Shown here in pieces: positions 10,246 through 19,264 of a stretch of 64,000 nt of DNA. The notes beneath the pieces were generated by a model, which did no database searches, was not told the DNA's origin, and worked only from the letters and a program-made list of their open reading frames with translations. Position numbers and translations under genes: made by a program. Source of the DNA: Brevundimonas sp. Root1279 (GTDB lineage: Bacteria > Pseudomonadota > Alphaproteobacteria > Caulobacterales > Caulobacteraceae); NCBI RefSeq assembly GCF_001425945.1, contig NZ_LMEB01000001.1, positions 248,001-312,000 of the forward strand, read 5' to 3'. How positions within the stretch are numbered: the stretch's first letter is position 1; every line of letters begins with the position of its first letter.

Positions 10246-10385
10246 GCGGGGTCTCTCCTGATCGCCTCTTTTAAACGGGCGTGGCGCTGATTAGCGTCTC
10301 CCATCGGCGCGCGCCACACGGCGGGCGTCCGCCTCCCCACCCGGCCCGGTTGGCGCAGCGGCGCCGGCGGGCGATAAGGAACGTC

Positions 10386-11387
10386 ATGCGCGCAGTCCTG
10401 TCCAAGGCCCCCGGCGGCCCTGAAACCCTGGTCGTCGAAGAGGTCCTGGACCCGCGCCCGCAGAAGGGCGAGGTGGTCATCGACGTGAAGGCCATCGGGG
10501 TGAATTTCCCCGACACCCTGATCATTGAGGACAAATACCAGTTCAAGCCGCAGCGGCCCTTCTCGCCGGGCGGCGAGGTGGCCGGGGTGGTCGAGGCGGT
10601 CGGCGAGGGCGTCACCGGCATCCGCAAGGGCGACCGGGTCATTGCGGTGCCCGGCTGGGGCGGCATGGTCGAACGGCTGGCCGTGCCCGCCGCCTCGGTG
10701 ATGAAGATCCCCGACGGCATGGATTTCGAGACCGCCGCGGCCCTCGTCATGACCTATGGCACCTCCTACTACGCGCTGAAGGACCGGGCGCAGCTGAAGG
10801 CCGGCGAGACCCTGCTGGTGCTGGGCGCCGCGGGCGGCGTTGGCGTCGCCGCCGTCGAGCTGGGCAAGGCCATGGGCGCCCGCGTCGTCGCCGCCGCCTC
10901 GACCAACGACAAGGTCCAGTTCGCCCTGGAGGCCGGGGCCGACACCGGCCTGATCTATCCCTCGGGCAAGATGGACAAGGCGGCCCAGAAGGAGCTGTCG
11001 GGCGAGCTCAAGCTGGCCTCGGGCCGCGACGGGCCGGACGTGGTCTATGACGCGGTCGGCGGCGACTACTGCGAGCCGGCGTTGCGCTCGATGGACTGGA
11101 ACGGCCGCTATCTGGTGGTCGGCTTCCCCGCCGGCATTCCGGCCCTGCCGCTGAACCTGACCCTGCTCAAGTCGGTGTCGGTGATCGGGGTCTTCTGGGG
11201 CGCCGCCGTCATGCGCGACCCCGCCGCCCACGCCGCCAACATGGGCGAGCTGCTGGCCTTCTGGAAGGACGGCAAGATCAAGCCGCGCGTCAGCCGCACC
11301 TACCCGCTCGAGCGCGCCCACGAGGCCATCAAGGCGCTCGGCGACCGCTCGGTCATGGGCAAGGTGGTGGTGACCATCGCGGAATAG
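10386..11387 (+). CDS. Zinc-independent NADPH:quinone oxidoreductase (MDR family)
   Basis: A 333-residue medium-chain reductase with the GroES-like N-terminal half (GVNFPDTLIIEDKYQ, then PGGEVAGVVEAVG) and a Rossmann half with GAAGGVGVAAVELGKAMGA near residue 147. The usual zinc-binding cysteines of alcohol dehydrogenases are absent, placing it with quinone or acryloyl-CoA-type reductases. The ATG follows AAGGA. The longer upstream reading frame lacks coding character. The physiological substrate cannot be told from sequence, although acyl-CoA or quinone reduction is typical. Confidence 0.85.
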   Translation: MRAVLSKAPGGPETLVVEEVLDPRPQKGEVVIDVKAIGVNFPDTLIIEDKYQFKPQRPFSPGGEVAGVVEAVGEGVTGIRKGDRVIAVPGWGGMVERLAVPAASVMKIPDGMDFETAAALVMTYGTSYYALKDRAQLKAGETLLVLGAAGGVGVAAVELGKAMGARVVAAASTNDKVQFALEAGADTGLIYPSGKMDKAAQKELSGELKLASGRDGPDVVYDAVGGDYCEPALRSMDWNGRYLVVGFPAGIPALPLNLTLLKSVSVIGVFWGAAVMRDPAAHAANMGELLAFWKDGKIKPRVSRTYPLERAHEAIKALGDRSVMGKVVVTIAE

Positions 11388-11396
11388 GGACGACGT

Positions 11397-11807
11397 TCAG
11401 TCGTCCCGCATCCGCTCCAGCGTCGCCTCCGCCGCCTCGCGGTGGCGGCGCTTGATGTTGGCCCCCAGGGTCGCGATCAGGGCCGCGATGACGGCGGCGT
11501 CGTCGGTGAAGCCGACCCCAGCGAAGATGTCCGGGATCGCATCGGCCGGCAGCACGAAATAGGCCAGCGCGCCCAGCATCAGGCCCTTGGCTGCGGTCGG
11601 GGTCTGGGGGTCGCGGGCGGCGAACCAGACCGACAGGACCTGGTCGGCGAACGGGATCTTGGAGGCGGTGCGGCGGATCTTGGGCCAGAAGCCGCGGCTG
11701 ACCCGCACCTCGTTGACCCGCTGGACCGAGGGCACGAGCGCCTTCGAGGGGTCCAGCACATCTTCCGGGCGGATCGGCTCGGCGGTGCGTTTGGCTTTGG
11801 CGGTCAT
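11397..11807 (-). CDS. YkvA/DUF1232 family membrane-associated protein
   Basis: 136 residues. The C-terminal half carries the DUF1232 core, GLMLGALAYFVLPADAIPD followed by GFTDDAAVIAALIATLGANIK, which forms two short hydrophobic helices. The N-terminal 60 residues are charged and include QRVNEVRVSRGFWPKIRR. The family is widespread and uncharacterised. The start was set at the ATG of MTAKAKRT because the longer ORF extends through the neighbouring dehydrogenase on the other strand. It converges on the oxidoreductase gene with nine bases between the stops. Confidence 0.85.
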   Translation of the reverse strand: MTAKAKRTAEPIRPEDVLDPSKALVPSVQRVNEVRVSRGFWPKIRRTASKIPFADQVLSVWFAARDPQTPTAAKGLMLGALAYFVLPADAIPDIFAGVGFTDDAAVIAALIATLGANIKRRHREAAEATLERMRDD

Positions 11808-11864
11808 GGCGGCTAAATCCCCCGCGACGTACTCAGGTTCACGACAGACATAGGGGCTCCGGCC

Positions 11865-12647
11865 ATGAAACTCGACGGTTCGATCGCAGCGGTGGTGACG
11901 GGCGGGGCCTCCGGCCTCGGCGAGGGCACCGCGCGCGCCATTGCGGCCACGGGCGCCAAGGTCGCCCTGTTCGACATGAACGAGGAGAAGGGCGAGGCCG
12001 TCGCCGCCGAGATCGGCGGCGTCTTCTGCAAGGTCGACGTCACCTCCGACGAGGAAGTGGCCGCCGCCTTCGCCAAGGCCCGCGCCGCCCACGGCCAGGA
12101 GCGCCTGACCGTCAACTGCGCCGGCATCGCCACCGGCCAGAAGACCGTCAGCCGCAAGAAGGACACCGGCGAGATCCGCGCCCACGACATGGCCGCCTTC
12201 GAGCGCACCGTGCGCATCAACCTCTTCGGCACCTTCCGCGTCCTGTCGCAGTCGGCCGCCGGCATGGTCACCCTGGACCGCATGGACGACGGCGAGCGCG
12301 GCCTGGTGGTCAACACCGCCTCGGTGGCGGCCCAGGACGGCCAGATCGGCCAGGCGGCCTATTCGGCCTCCAAGGGCGGCGTCTACGCCATGACCCTGCC
12401 GATCGCCCGCGACCTCGCCCAGGAAGGCGTGCGCATCAACACCATCCTGCCCGGCATCATGTGGACGCCGATGATGGCCGGCATGGACCAGAAGGTTCAG
12501 GATGCCCTGGCCGCCATGATCCCCTTCCCGAACCGCCTCGGCACGCCCGCGGACTACGCCTCGCTGGTGCTGGAGCTGGCCCGCAACGTCTACATCAACG
12601 GCGAATGCATCCGCCTCGACGGCGCCATTCGACTGGCTCCGCGCTAA
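11865..12647 (+). CDS. Short-chain dehydrogenase, 3-hydroxyacyl-CoA dehydrogenase type II-like
   Basis: 260 residues with a classical SDR layout: nucleotide-binding TGGASGLG (12-19), acidic Asp37 in LFDMNEE suggesting NAD preference, NCAG near residue 85, and catalytic Tyr166 and Lys170 in YSASKGG. The pattern ASGLGEGTAR together with the long INLFGTFRVLSQSAAGM segment resembles HSD10-type 3-hydroxyacyl-CoA dehydrogenases used in branched-chain or fatty acid breakdown. The exact substrate is inferred from similarity only. It is divergent from the DUF1232 gene and followed by tRNA-Gly. Confidence 0.88.
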   Translation: MKLDGSIAAVVTGGASGLGEGTARAIAATGAKVALFDMNEEKGEAVAAEIGGVFCKVDVTSDEEVAAAFAKARAAHGQERLTVNCAGIATGQKTVSRKKDTGEIRAHDMAAFERTVRINLFGTFRVLSQSAAGMVTLDRMDDGERGLVVNTASVAAQDGQIGQAAYSASKGGVYAMTLPIARDLAQEGVRINTILPGIMWTPMMAGMDQKVQDALAAMIPFPNRLGTPADYASLVLELARNVYINGECIRLDGAIRLAPR

Positions 12648-12735
12648 ATTCTTGAGAGGGGGGCTTGCGAGGGTCAGCAACCCTCCGCTATACGCCCCCT
12701 CCTCGACACGGGACGGCCTCGCCGCCCCACGGAGT

Positions 12736-12810
12736 GCGGGCGTAGCTCAGGGGTAGAGCATCACCTTGCCAAGGTGAGGGTCGGGCGTTCGAATCGCCTC
12801 GCCCGCTCCA
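12736..12810 (+). tRNA. tRNA-Gly (anticodon GCC)
   Basis: A full cloverleaf is visible. The acceptor stem GCGGGCG pairs with CGCCCGC and the D-arm is AGCTCAGGGGTAGAGC. The anticodon stem CACCTTGCCAAGGTG puts GCC at 12768-12770. The T-arm is GTTCGAATC, and CCA is encoded in the gene. It lies in a 321-base gap between the dehydrogenase and an AraC-type regulator and has its own terminator. Confidence 0.98.
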
Positions 12811-12820
12811 GTCGAAACAA

Positions 12821-12850
12821 AGGGCTCGGTCTTCGGACCGGGCCTTTTTG
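12821..12850 (+). terminator. Intrinsic terminator of tRNA-Gly
   Basis: GGGCTCGGTC, loop TTCG, then GACCGGGCC (one G-T pair) followed by TTTTT, starting about 11 bases after the tRNA 3' end. Confidence 0.9.
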
Positions 12851-12968
12851 CTGTTTGGGCCACGGTTTCAGCGCGAAGTCGGCTCCGGCGCGAATGGCGC
12901 GTTGCGCTCGCGTTCCGCTTGTCTAATCTGGTCCTCCACCCGCCGGGGGCGCGGGAAGGGTCTCCGAG

Positions 12969-14009
12969 TTGCTTGAGCGCCGACCTCTGAGTTTTGCCTG
13001 GGACGTGTCATCGGCGACCGACGCCGACGCGTTCGAGCGCTACTGTCTCAGCATGACGGACTTCTACGACATCGCCGATGTCGACGCCGAAGCCCGCCGC
13101 ACCTTCCTTAACCGCACCAGCGTCACCCTGTTCGAGGCCGGGACGGTCGGGCGCGGGCGTTCGAGCGGCCAGTCCCTGCTGCGCACGCCCGGCACCATCC
13201 GCCGCTCGGACGTGGATGCGATCGGCCTCATCGTCGATCTCGGCGGCTTCGTCGCTGACTGCGACGGACGCGATGTGAGCAGTCGGCCCGGCGACGTTCA
13301 CCTGCGCGACCTGTCCCGGCCGTCCCACGGACGCCTGGAGCGGGTCGACCTGATCAATGTCATGGTTCCGCGCGATCGTGCGCCCGAATGGGCGCGGTCG
13401 GGCGACATCCATGGCCTGTCGCTGATCAGCGGCTCGCCCATTGGCGGCCTGCTGACCAGCCATCTCGCCAGATTCGCTGAGGTCGCCGCCGATCTGACCC
13501 AGGACGAGGGCGAGGCCGCTATCGCCGCCGCCTTCCTGATCGCCGAGCGCGCCTTCGGTCGTATCCGTCCCCTGTCCCCCGAACAGGCCGCAGCCATTTA
13601 TCGCACCGTGCTGCACAAGGCCGGTCGGATCATCGACACCCGCCTGCTCGACCCTGACCTGACCATCGAGTCGATCGCCCGGGCGGCCGGCGTGTCGCGC
13701 ACCACCCTGTATCGCGCCTTCGAGGCGCGCGGCGGCGTGCTGCGGCACATTCAGAACCGCCGCCTCGATCGCGCGCGCGCGGCCCTTCGCCTGCGCGCCG
13801 GCCGAAATCCGACGATCGCCGAGATCGCCTGGCTCCACGGCTTCGTCAGTGAAGCCCACTTCAGCCGGCTGTTCCGCAAGCGCTTCGGCCATTCTCCGGC
13901 TGAGGTCGCCCCGCAATCCCTGGTCCGCAGCGACCGGACTGGTCGCGCCGCGGGTCCGATCCGCCACCAGGACGTCATCGACTGGCTCGGAGCCGCCGCG
14001 GCGGCCTGA
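12969..14009 (+). CDS. AraC-family transcriptional regulator
   Basis: 346 residues. The N-terminal two thirds match the AraC-binding-like domain found with this type of regulator (effector unknown). The C-terminal 100 residues contain two helix-turn-helix units: LTIESIARAAGVSRTTLYRAF and IAEIAWLHGFVSEAHFSRLF. The latter has the FxSxxxFSRxFRKxFG pattern of the family. A TTG start was chosen because GGGAAGGG lies eight bases upstream. GTG and ATG codons 12 and 28 codons further in are alternatives. No obvious target operon is adjacent. Confidence 0.85.
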   Translation: MLERRPLSFAWDVSSATDADAFERYCLSMTDFYDIADVDAEARRTFLNRTSVTLFEAGTVGRGRSSGQSLLRTPGTIRRSDVDAIGLIVDLGGFVADCDGRDVSSRPGDVHLRDLSRPSHGRLERVDLINVMVPRDRAPEWARSGDIHGLSLISGSPIGGLLTSHLARFAEVAADLTQDEGEAAIAAAFLIAERAFGRIRPLSPEQAAAIYRTVLHKAGRIIDTRLLDPDLTIESIARAAGVSRTTLYRAFEARGGVLRHIQNRRLDRARAALRLRAGRNPTIAEIAWLHGFVSEAHFSRLFRKRFGHSPAEVAPQSLVRSDRTGRAAGPIRHQDVIDWLGAAAAA

Positions 14010-14040
14010 GGCGCTCCCTTGAGACGCTTAGAGCAAAATC

Positions 14041-14092
14041 TGGGACGCACGGTCATGGAGTGACGGTCCGGAGCGGGTCACGGTGCGTCCCA
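14041..14092 (+). promoter_or_regulatory. Leader hairpin before LuxR-type gene
   Basis: TGGGACGCAC at 14041-14050 pairs perfectly with GTGCGTCCCA at 14083-14092, enclosing 32 bases that can partly pair again. It lies between the AraC gene and the LuxR-type start, close to the latter. It could terminate the AraC transcript, attenuate the next gene or be an operator. No U-tract follows the 3' arm. Confidence 0.5.
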
Positions 14093-14111
14093 GTATTTGG
14101 GGGCACCTGAC

Positions 14112-14711
14112 ATGTCGGCGCGTCGCGCACCGTTCATTCCATCGGCGGGGGTCAGGCCCGAGCCGATCGACTATTTCTCGCACCGAGCGGCGACGGGCTC
14201 GACCGCCGAACTCCTGGTGTCCGAAGACCTGGACGTCTGCTGGATCAACGCGGCGGCCCTGACCCTGGCGGCGCGCCCCGGGGGGCTCAATGTGACCAGC
14301 GGCCGCCTGATCCTGCCCCAGCGGGCGCAGGAAGAGGCCTTCCTGGCCTTCATTCTCGGGCTGAAGGCGACGGGGGTCTGGCATCTGCGCACCGCCGAGG
14401 GGCGCTGGCTGATCCGGGCCGAGCCGATCGCCCCGCCCCAGGCTCCGCGCGCCTTCCTGCTGTCCCTCCACCCTATGGACGCCGCTGACCGCTATCTGTG
14501 GGCCGACCTGCCCGCGGGGACGGGCCTGACCCCGTCGGAAGCGCGTGTGGTCCGCCTGCTCGCCGACGGCCTCCGTCTCGACGATGTGGCGGCCCGCCTG
14601 GAAATATCGGTTCAAACCGCGCGGACCCACATCCGGCGCAGCTATCTCAAGCTCGGCGTGGCCAGCCGCGAGGAGATGTTCGCCAAGGTGCTCGCCTACC
14701 GCTTCGGCTGA
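14112..14711 (+). CDS. LuxR-type helix-turn-helix regulator
   Basis: 199 residues. The C-terminal LuxR DNA-binding domain is clear: LTPSEARVVRLLADGLRLDDVA then ISVQTARTHIRRSYLKLGV, with the usual recognition-helix spacing. The first 130 residues have no family I recognise. They look like a degenerate PAS or sensory fold (SEDLDVCWINAAALTL) and contain no receiver aspartate, so phosphorylation is unlikely. The ATG at MSARR has GGGGG nine bases upstream. It is followed closely by the TMEM175-type gene on the same strand and may be co-transcribed. Confidence 0.82.
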   Translation: MSARRAPFIPSAGVRPEPIDYFSHRAATGSTAELLVSEDLDVCWINAAALTLAARPGGLNVTSGRLILPQRAQEEAFLAFILGLKATGVWHLRTAEGRWLIRAEPIAPPQAPRAFLLSLHPMDAADRYLWADLPAGTGLTPSEARVVRLLADGLRLDDVAARLEISVQTARTHIRRSYLKLGVASREEMFAKVLAYRFG

Positions 14712-14769
14712 CCGCCGTTGTCTCGGGCGGCCCGAGTCGGCAAGGTGGGTGGGCCGGGGAGGGCGCGCC

Positions 14770-15453
14770 ATGGCCGTTACGCCGACGACAGTCCACACCG
14801 CTGAGGCCCACCGGCTCGACGCCTTCGTCGACGCCGCCTTCGCCTTCGCCGTCTCCCTGCTGATCATCGCCGGCGGGGAGCCACTGCGCTCGTTCGACGA
14901 GCTGCTTGGCGCCCTCTCACGCATCCCGGCCTTCGCCGGCGGTTTCGCCCTGCTGATGATGTTCTGGCTGGCTCACCGGACCTGGTCGGCGCTGCAGCCG
15001 CCGCGCGACAAGCTCGCCACCGTCCTGAGCCTGGCGATCGTCTTTTCGGTGCTGGTCTTCGTCTTCCCGCTGCGGCTGCTGATCGAGACCGCGGCCTTTT
15101 TCCTGTCCGGCGAGACCCTGGCGGGGCAGGGGCTGATCTCCGACCTGGATCAGCTGGCCTGGACCTATTTCATCTACGGCGTCGGCTTCGCCGTGCTTTC
15201 CACCCTGTTCGCCCTGCTGTTTCGGCATGCGGTCAGGCGCATTGAGGATCCCGATCGCCGCCGCTCGGCCCAGGAGTGGGCGCGAACCTGGGCGATCGCC
15301 CTCGGCGCCGCCCTGGTCTCGAGCTTGATCGCCCTTACGCCGCTGCTGCGCAGCGCGCCCTGGCTGCCGGGGGTGACCTACTGGCTGATCCCCATTGGCA
15401 TCTGGACCTTCGCCCTGCTGGACCGCCGCAGGGCGGCCCGCCTGCCGACCTAG
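14770..15453 (+). CDS. TMEM175/DUF1211 family integral membrane protein
   Basis: 227 residues with six hydrophobic segments. The first carries RLDAFVDAAFAFAVSLLII, equivalent to the RxxxFSDGVFAIAxTLLV signature of the TMEM175 family. Some family members are potassium channels, but most bacterial ones are uncharacterised, so ion conduction is possible and unproven here. The FSD triad is altered to FVD in this protein. It follows the LuxR-type gene by 58 bases and ends four bases into the convergent phytase gene. Confidence 0.82.
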   Translation: MAVTPTTVHTAEAHRLDAFVDAAFAFAVSLLIIAGGEPLRSFDELLGALSRIPAFAGGFALLMMFWLAHRTWSALQPPRDKLATVLSLAIVFSVLVFVFPLRLLIETAAFFLSGETLAGQGLISDLDQLAWTYFIYGVGFAVLSTLFALLFRHAVRRIEDPDRRRSAQEWARTWAIALGAALVSSLIALTPLLRSAPWLPGVTYWLIPIGIWTFALLDRRRAARLPT

Positions 15454-16541
15454 AGCCCCAGAGCGCGGCGGATATCGCGCCAATCGATGTATTTGAAGTT
15501 CTGGGCGCCGGCGCCGTTGACGTCGTCCTGGACGACCACCAGTCCTTCCGGGAAGGCGTCGCCGACCGGCCCGCCGAGGGCGTCCAGTCCGTCCGTGCCG
15601 GTCACTCCGTCGACGGCCCCATCCGTGACCACGAAGCGGCCGACATAGGCTGGAGCGGCCCCATCTATGCGCCAGACCGGGAAGGCCGAGTCGCCCTGGC
15701 TGGAGCCGATCAGATAGCGGGCGTCGCCGTCCTGAAGGATGGTCAGCCCCTCGGCGTCGGCGACCAGCACGTCCCGCGCGATCGGCTGCACCAGGCTCCG
15801 CGCCTCGCCGGAGGCGGGGTTCAGGCCGTAGCGCCAGACCCCGACATTCTCCTCAGCGATGTAGAGGGCGTCGGTGGCGGGGTCGGCGGCGCAGCCCTCG
15901 GAGATCGAGCCGATCTCGGCGCGGCGAACCTCGCGCGCCAGCGGCTTGCCGTCGGTGCCGGCCGTCAGCACGAACTGACGCAGCTCGCCCTCGTGTCCGA
16001 CCAGGATGGCGTGGGTCTCGCCGCCGACGCGGGCGAAGCAGAAGCCGTAGGGCTCGACCACGTCGGTGGTGATCGCACCCCAGGAGCGGACCCCGGCGTC
16101 GCTGGCGGCCGGGTCGAAGAGATACAGGGCCACGCCCGTCTTGCCCGGGGTCCGATCGCTGGCCCCAAGCACCACCTGCGCCCGGCCGTCGACCGTAAAG
16201 CCTTCGACCAGGTCGACGTTGTTGAGCAGCCCTTCCGGCAGGAATTGAAGGACCTTGCCGTCCAGACCGTAGATGTAGAGGCCGGCCTTCTTGTCCGTGC
16301 CGGCGACGAAGCCCGGCGTCGACACGCCCTGGATGGTCACCGGCCGGGCCGAGGCCCAGATGGCCGGATCGTCGGCGGCGTCCTCGCCGGCGGTGCCGAC
16401 CGAGGGCGTCTCCAGTGTGGCCTGCACCGCCGCCCCGGGGCCGACGAAGCCCTCGCCTTCGCCCTGGAAGTCGACCTCATGTACGGCGCAAGCCGAGAGC
16501 AGCGCCGCGCAGGCCGCGAAGGTCAAGGTCCGGATCGTCAT
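15450..16541 (-). CDS. Beta-propeller 3-phytase, lipoprotein
   Basis: 363 residues with a lipoprotein signal (lipobox LLSAC, lipidated Cys18), so it should sit in the outer membrane or periplasm. Motifs of calcium-dependent beta-propeller phytases are present: DDPAIWASARP near the start, then KKAGLYIYGLDGK, NNVDLVEGFTVDG, EPYGFCF and EGCAADP, ending YIDWRDI. The enzyme releases phosphate from phytate. A TonB-dependent receptor is transcribed divergently next door, which suggests a small uptake and hydrolysis locus for phosphorylated inositols. The second ATG was used because it starts the signal peptide. Confidence 0.9.
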   Translation of the reverse strand: MTIRTLTFAACAALLSACAVHEVDFQGEGEGFVGPGAAVQATLETPSVGTAGEDAADDPAIWASARPVTIQGVSTPGFVAGTDKKAGLYIYGLDGKVLQFLPEGLLNNVDLVEGFTVDGRAQVVLGASDRTPGKTGVALYLFDPAASDAGVRSWGAITTDVVEPYGFCFARVGGETHAILVGHEGELRQFVLTAGTDGKPLAREVRRAEIGSISEGCAADPATDALYIAEENVGVWRYGLNPASGEARSLVQPIARDVLVADAEGLTILQDGDARYLIGSSQGDSAFPVWRIDGAAPAYVGRFVVTDGAVDGVTGTDGLDALGGPVGDAFPEGLVVVQDDVNGAGAQNFKYIDWRDIRRALGL

Positions 16542-16788
16542 GCGCGTCTCCCGCAAAGCTGATGGTCCGCAGAGCCATGTTGGATCGGACGGGTCAACGC
16601 AGGCTCGATGACGTTTCCGCGTCGTCTGCGTGAAACTCTGTCCGATAGCGAACCTACGGTCACACAGGGTTCTGAAAAGCGCCGTGCAGGCGTCGCCGAA
16701 CCGTCGCGGGCGCGTCGTCGCTACGGCCTAGCTGGGCCGCCTGAAGCCGGAGGCCGTGGGGGCGACCGGACGATCGGGAATGCCTGCC

Positions 16789-19056
16789 ATGAAACTCAAG
16801 CTGCTGCTCGGCGCCGCGCTCGCGCCGCTCGCCTTCGCCGGATCGGTGTGCGCCCAGAGCGTGCCGGCCGCCGCCGCCTCGGCTCCTGCGGCCGAAGATC
16901 CGACCTCCCTGTCGGACGTCGTCGTCACCGGCGAGATCGTCTTCCGCGACCGCACCACGGACGAGAATCCGGTCCTCGCCTACGATCTCGAATATTTCCA
17001 GCGCTTCGAGCCGGTCTCGGTCGGCGAGATGCTGAAGCGCGTTCCGGGCGTGACCTTCACCTCGGACGTTCTCGAGTTCGACGGCGTGTCCATGCGCGGC
17101 CTGCCGCCGGGCTACACCAACATCACCATCAACGGACGACGCGCCCCCGGCGGCGAGGATGACGGCAGCTTCTTCGTCGACCGCATCCCGGCCGAGCTGG
17201 TCGAGCGTATCGAGATCATCCGCAGCCCGCGCGCCGACCAGGCGTCGGACGGCGTCGCCGGCACGATCAACATCGTGCTCAAGGAAGGCGCCCAGCTGGA
17301 GGGCGGCGTCGCCCGCGCCGGCGCCCTGATCAACGCCGACGGCGAGGTCCGCGGGGCCGGCTCGCTGGCCTGGGCCGGAAACACCGAGAACACCAGCCTG
17401 TGGCTGGCCCTCAACTACCAGGGCCGCCGCAATCCCAAGGAGAAGCGCTCGGAGCGCTATGACGACCTCCCGGAGAACGGCGGCGTCCTCGACAACATCG
17501 AGCTGCAGGACGACACCCGCGACGGCGAGGATCTGTCGGCCAGCGCCGAATACACCGTCCGCTTCGACAACGGCCGCCTGCGCTTCAACGGCCTGGCCGT
17601 CGACACCAATCGCGACGAGGACGAGACCTCGCTGACCTTCGTCGACAACGGCTCGGGCGTGTTCGACGAGCTCGACGAGACCGAGATCCAGCACGAAGGC
17701 ATCAGCCAGCAGACCTACGCTCTGGGCATGGACGGCAAGTTCGACGCCGGCCCGGGCGCGCTGGACTTCAAGCTGGGCTGGTCGGGCTTCCGCGACGAGA
17801 CCGCCACCACTGTCCATGTCGCCGACCCGGGCGATCCGCTGGAACTGGACGAGTACGTCGAGCTGGACATTCAGGACGACGAGTACGAGGCGGGCGTCGC
17901 CTATACCTTCGCGCGCGACAACCTGAGCTTCAAAACCGGCGTCGACTTCCTCTCCAAGACCCGCGACGGGGCCGAGGTGGAGTTCGACATCGACAACGAC
18001 GCGGTCGGCGATCCGGACCCGGCTCCGGGCGCCATCTTCTCGATCGAGGAGACCCGCTGGGAGCCGTTCGTGCGCCTGACCGCCGAGCTCGGCGACCTGA
18101 CCATCGACGGCGGCCTGCGCTACGGGATGACCGAGCGCGAGGTGACCAGCGACCTGGGCGCGGTCTCGGCCGACGAGGACGAGCTGTTCCCGTCGCTGCA
18201 CTTCACCTGGCGTCCGACCAGCGCCGACCAGTTCCGCGCCTCCTACGCCCGCACCCAGCGCCGCCCGGACTACAGCTTCCTGGCCCCGTACATCGCCGAC
18301 GAAGAGCCGGCCGACGAGGACGCCCTGCGCGGCAACCCGCTGCTCAAGAGCGAGAAGGCCAACGGCTTCGACGTCGGCTACGAGCGCCGCCTCGGCGCGC
18401 GCGGCGTCATCGGGGTCAACGTCTTCTATCGCGAGATCGAGGACCTGATCGAACTGGTCGACACCGGCACGGAAGTGAACGAGGACGGCGAGACCCCGGC
18501 TCCGGGCGATGACGTCTTCAACCTGTTCGAGCCGCGCAACATCGGCGACGGCGCCACCTGGGGGATCGAACTCGACTTCTCCGCCCCGCTGGACCTGGTC
18601 GGCCTGCCCGACACCGGCCTGTTCTTCAACTACACCTGGATGGACAGCGAGGTGACCGATCCCTGGACCGGCCAGGAGCGGGCGTTCCGCAATCAGCCGC
18701 AGAACGTCTACAACCTCGGCTTCATCCACACCGTCAACGCCTGGGACATGAGCTTCGGCGCCAGCCTCTATGGCCGCGACGAGGGCTATGAGTCGGGTCT
18801 CGATGAGCTGGTGAAGGTCGAATACGATCAGGACCTGGAAGCCTTCGTCGAGAAGCGCTTCGGCGACCGCTTCGTGCTGCGCCTGTCTGCGCAGAACCTG
18901 CTCGATAAGGAGAAGCGCGAGACCTTCATGAAGTACGACGGGGACTCGGTCGAAGAGATCCTCGACAACCGCGCCAACGGCGACCTCGACGAGTACGAGT
19001 TGGAGAGCGAACGTTCGGGCGTGCTGTACCAGGTCACCCTGCGGGCGGTGTTCTAG
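16789..19056 (+). CDS. TonB-dependent outer-membrane receptor beside phytase
   Basis: 755 residues: cleavable signal peptide (MKLKLLLGAALAPLAFA), a plug domain opening DVVVTGEIVFRD and including MLKRVPGVTF, then a 22-strand barrel ending in a terminal aromatic (LRAVF). The TonB box is probably the segment around LSDVVVTG. The loops are strongly acidic, rich in Asp and Glu, which would suit calcium-complexed ligands. Pairing with the divergent phytase suggests phytate or its products as ligand. This is inference from context only. The ATG is set by the signal peptide. Confidence 0.88.
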   Translation: MKLKLLLGAALAPLAFAGSVCAQSVPAAAASAPAAEDPTSLSDVVVTGEIVFRDRTTDENPVLAYDLEYFQRFEPVSVGEMLKRVPGVTFTSDVLEFDGVSMRGLPPGYTNITINGRRAPGGEDDGSFFVDRIPAELVERIEIIRSPRADQASDGVAGTINIVLKEGAQLEGGVARAGALINADGEVRGAGSLAWAGNTENTSLWLALNYQGRRNPKEKRSERYDDLPENGGVLDNIELQDDTRDGEDLSASAEYTVRFDNGRLRFNGLAVDTNRDEDETSLTFVDNGSGVFDELDETEIQHEGISQQTYALGMDGKFDAGPGALDFKLGWSGFRDETATTVHVADPGDPLELDEYVELDIQDDEYEAGVAYTFARDNLSFKTGVDFLSKTRDGAEVEFDIDNDAVGDPDPAPGAIFSIEETRWEPFVRLTAELGDLTIDGGLRYGMTEREVTSDLGAVSADEDELFPSLHFTWRPTSADQFRASYARTQRRPDYSFLAPYIADEEPADEDALRGNPLLKSEKANGFDVGYERRLGARGVIGVNVFYREIEDLIELVDTGTEVNEDGETPAPGDDVFNLFEPRNIGDGATWGIELDFSAPLDLVGLPDTGLFFNYTWMDSEVTDPWTGQERAFRNQPQNVYNLGFIHTVNAWDMSFGASLYGRDEGYESGLDELVKVEYDQDLEAFVEKRFGDRFVLRLSAQNLLDKEKRETFMKYDGDSVEEILDNRANGDLDEYELESERSGVLYQVTLRAVF

Positions 19057-19081
19057 GGTCGGACCCAGGCAATGGAACCCG

Positions 19082-19109
19082 AGGGCCCGGCGGCGACGCC
19101 GGGCCCTTT
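19082..19109 (+). terminator. Intrinsic terminator of the TonB receptor gene
   Basis: AGGGCCCGGCG and its perfect complement separated by GCGA, followed by a short T-rich tail, 26 bases after the stop codon. Confidence 0.85.
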
Positions 19110-19264
19110 CCCATTTCGGGAGAATTCCGTTCTCGAAAGCTGGACAGTAGGGACGGCGCCCGCTCTAGTCGCGCCTGGGGGGAAACCGGACGGTTCCGGT
19201 TCGCTGTTTGCAAGGTATCGCCCGAACGGCGCCGACGGGCGCCAGAACGGGACAGTCGGGTCGC

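Noticed and set aside
10376-10400. GGAAC at the start of the quinone reductase gene as an EcfG promoter
   Set aside because: It is part of the ribosome-binding site, and no CGTT occurs at 16 or 17 bases.
16542-16788. Pho box in the phytase/receptor gap
   Set aside because: I could not find a pair of CTGTCA-like direct repeats with the proper spacing. A CTGTCC near the middle is a single half-site.
16660-18729. A 689-codon frame antisense to the TonB receptor
   Set aside because: Shadow of the receptor gene, which has a signal peptide, plug and barrel end.
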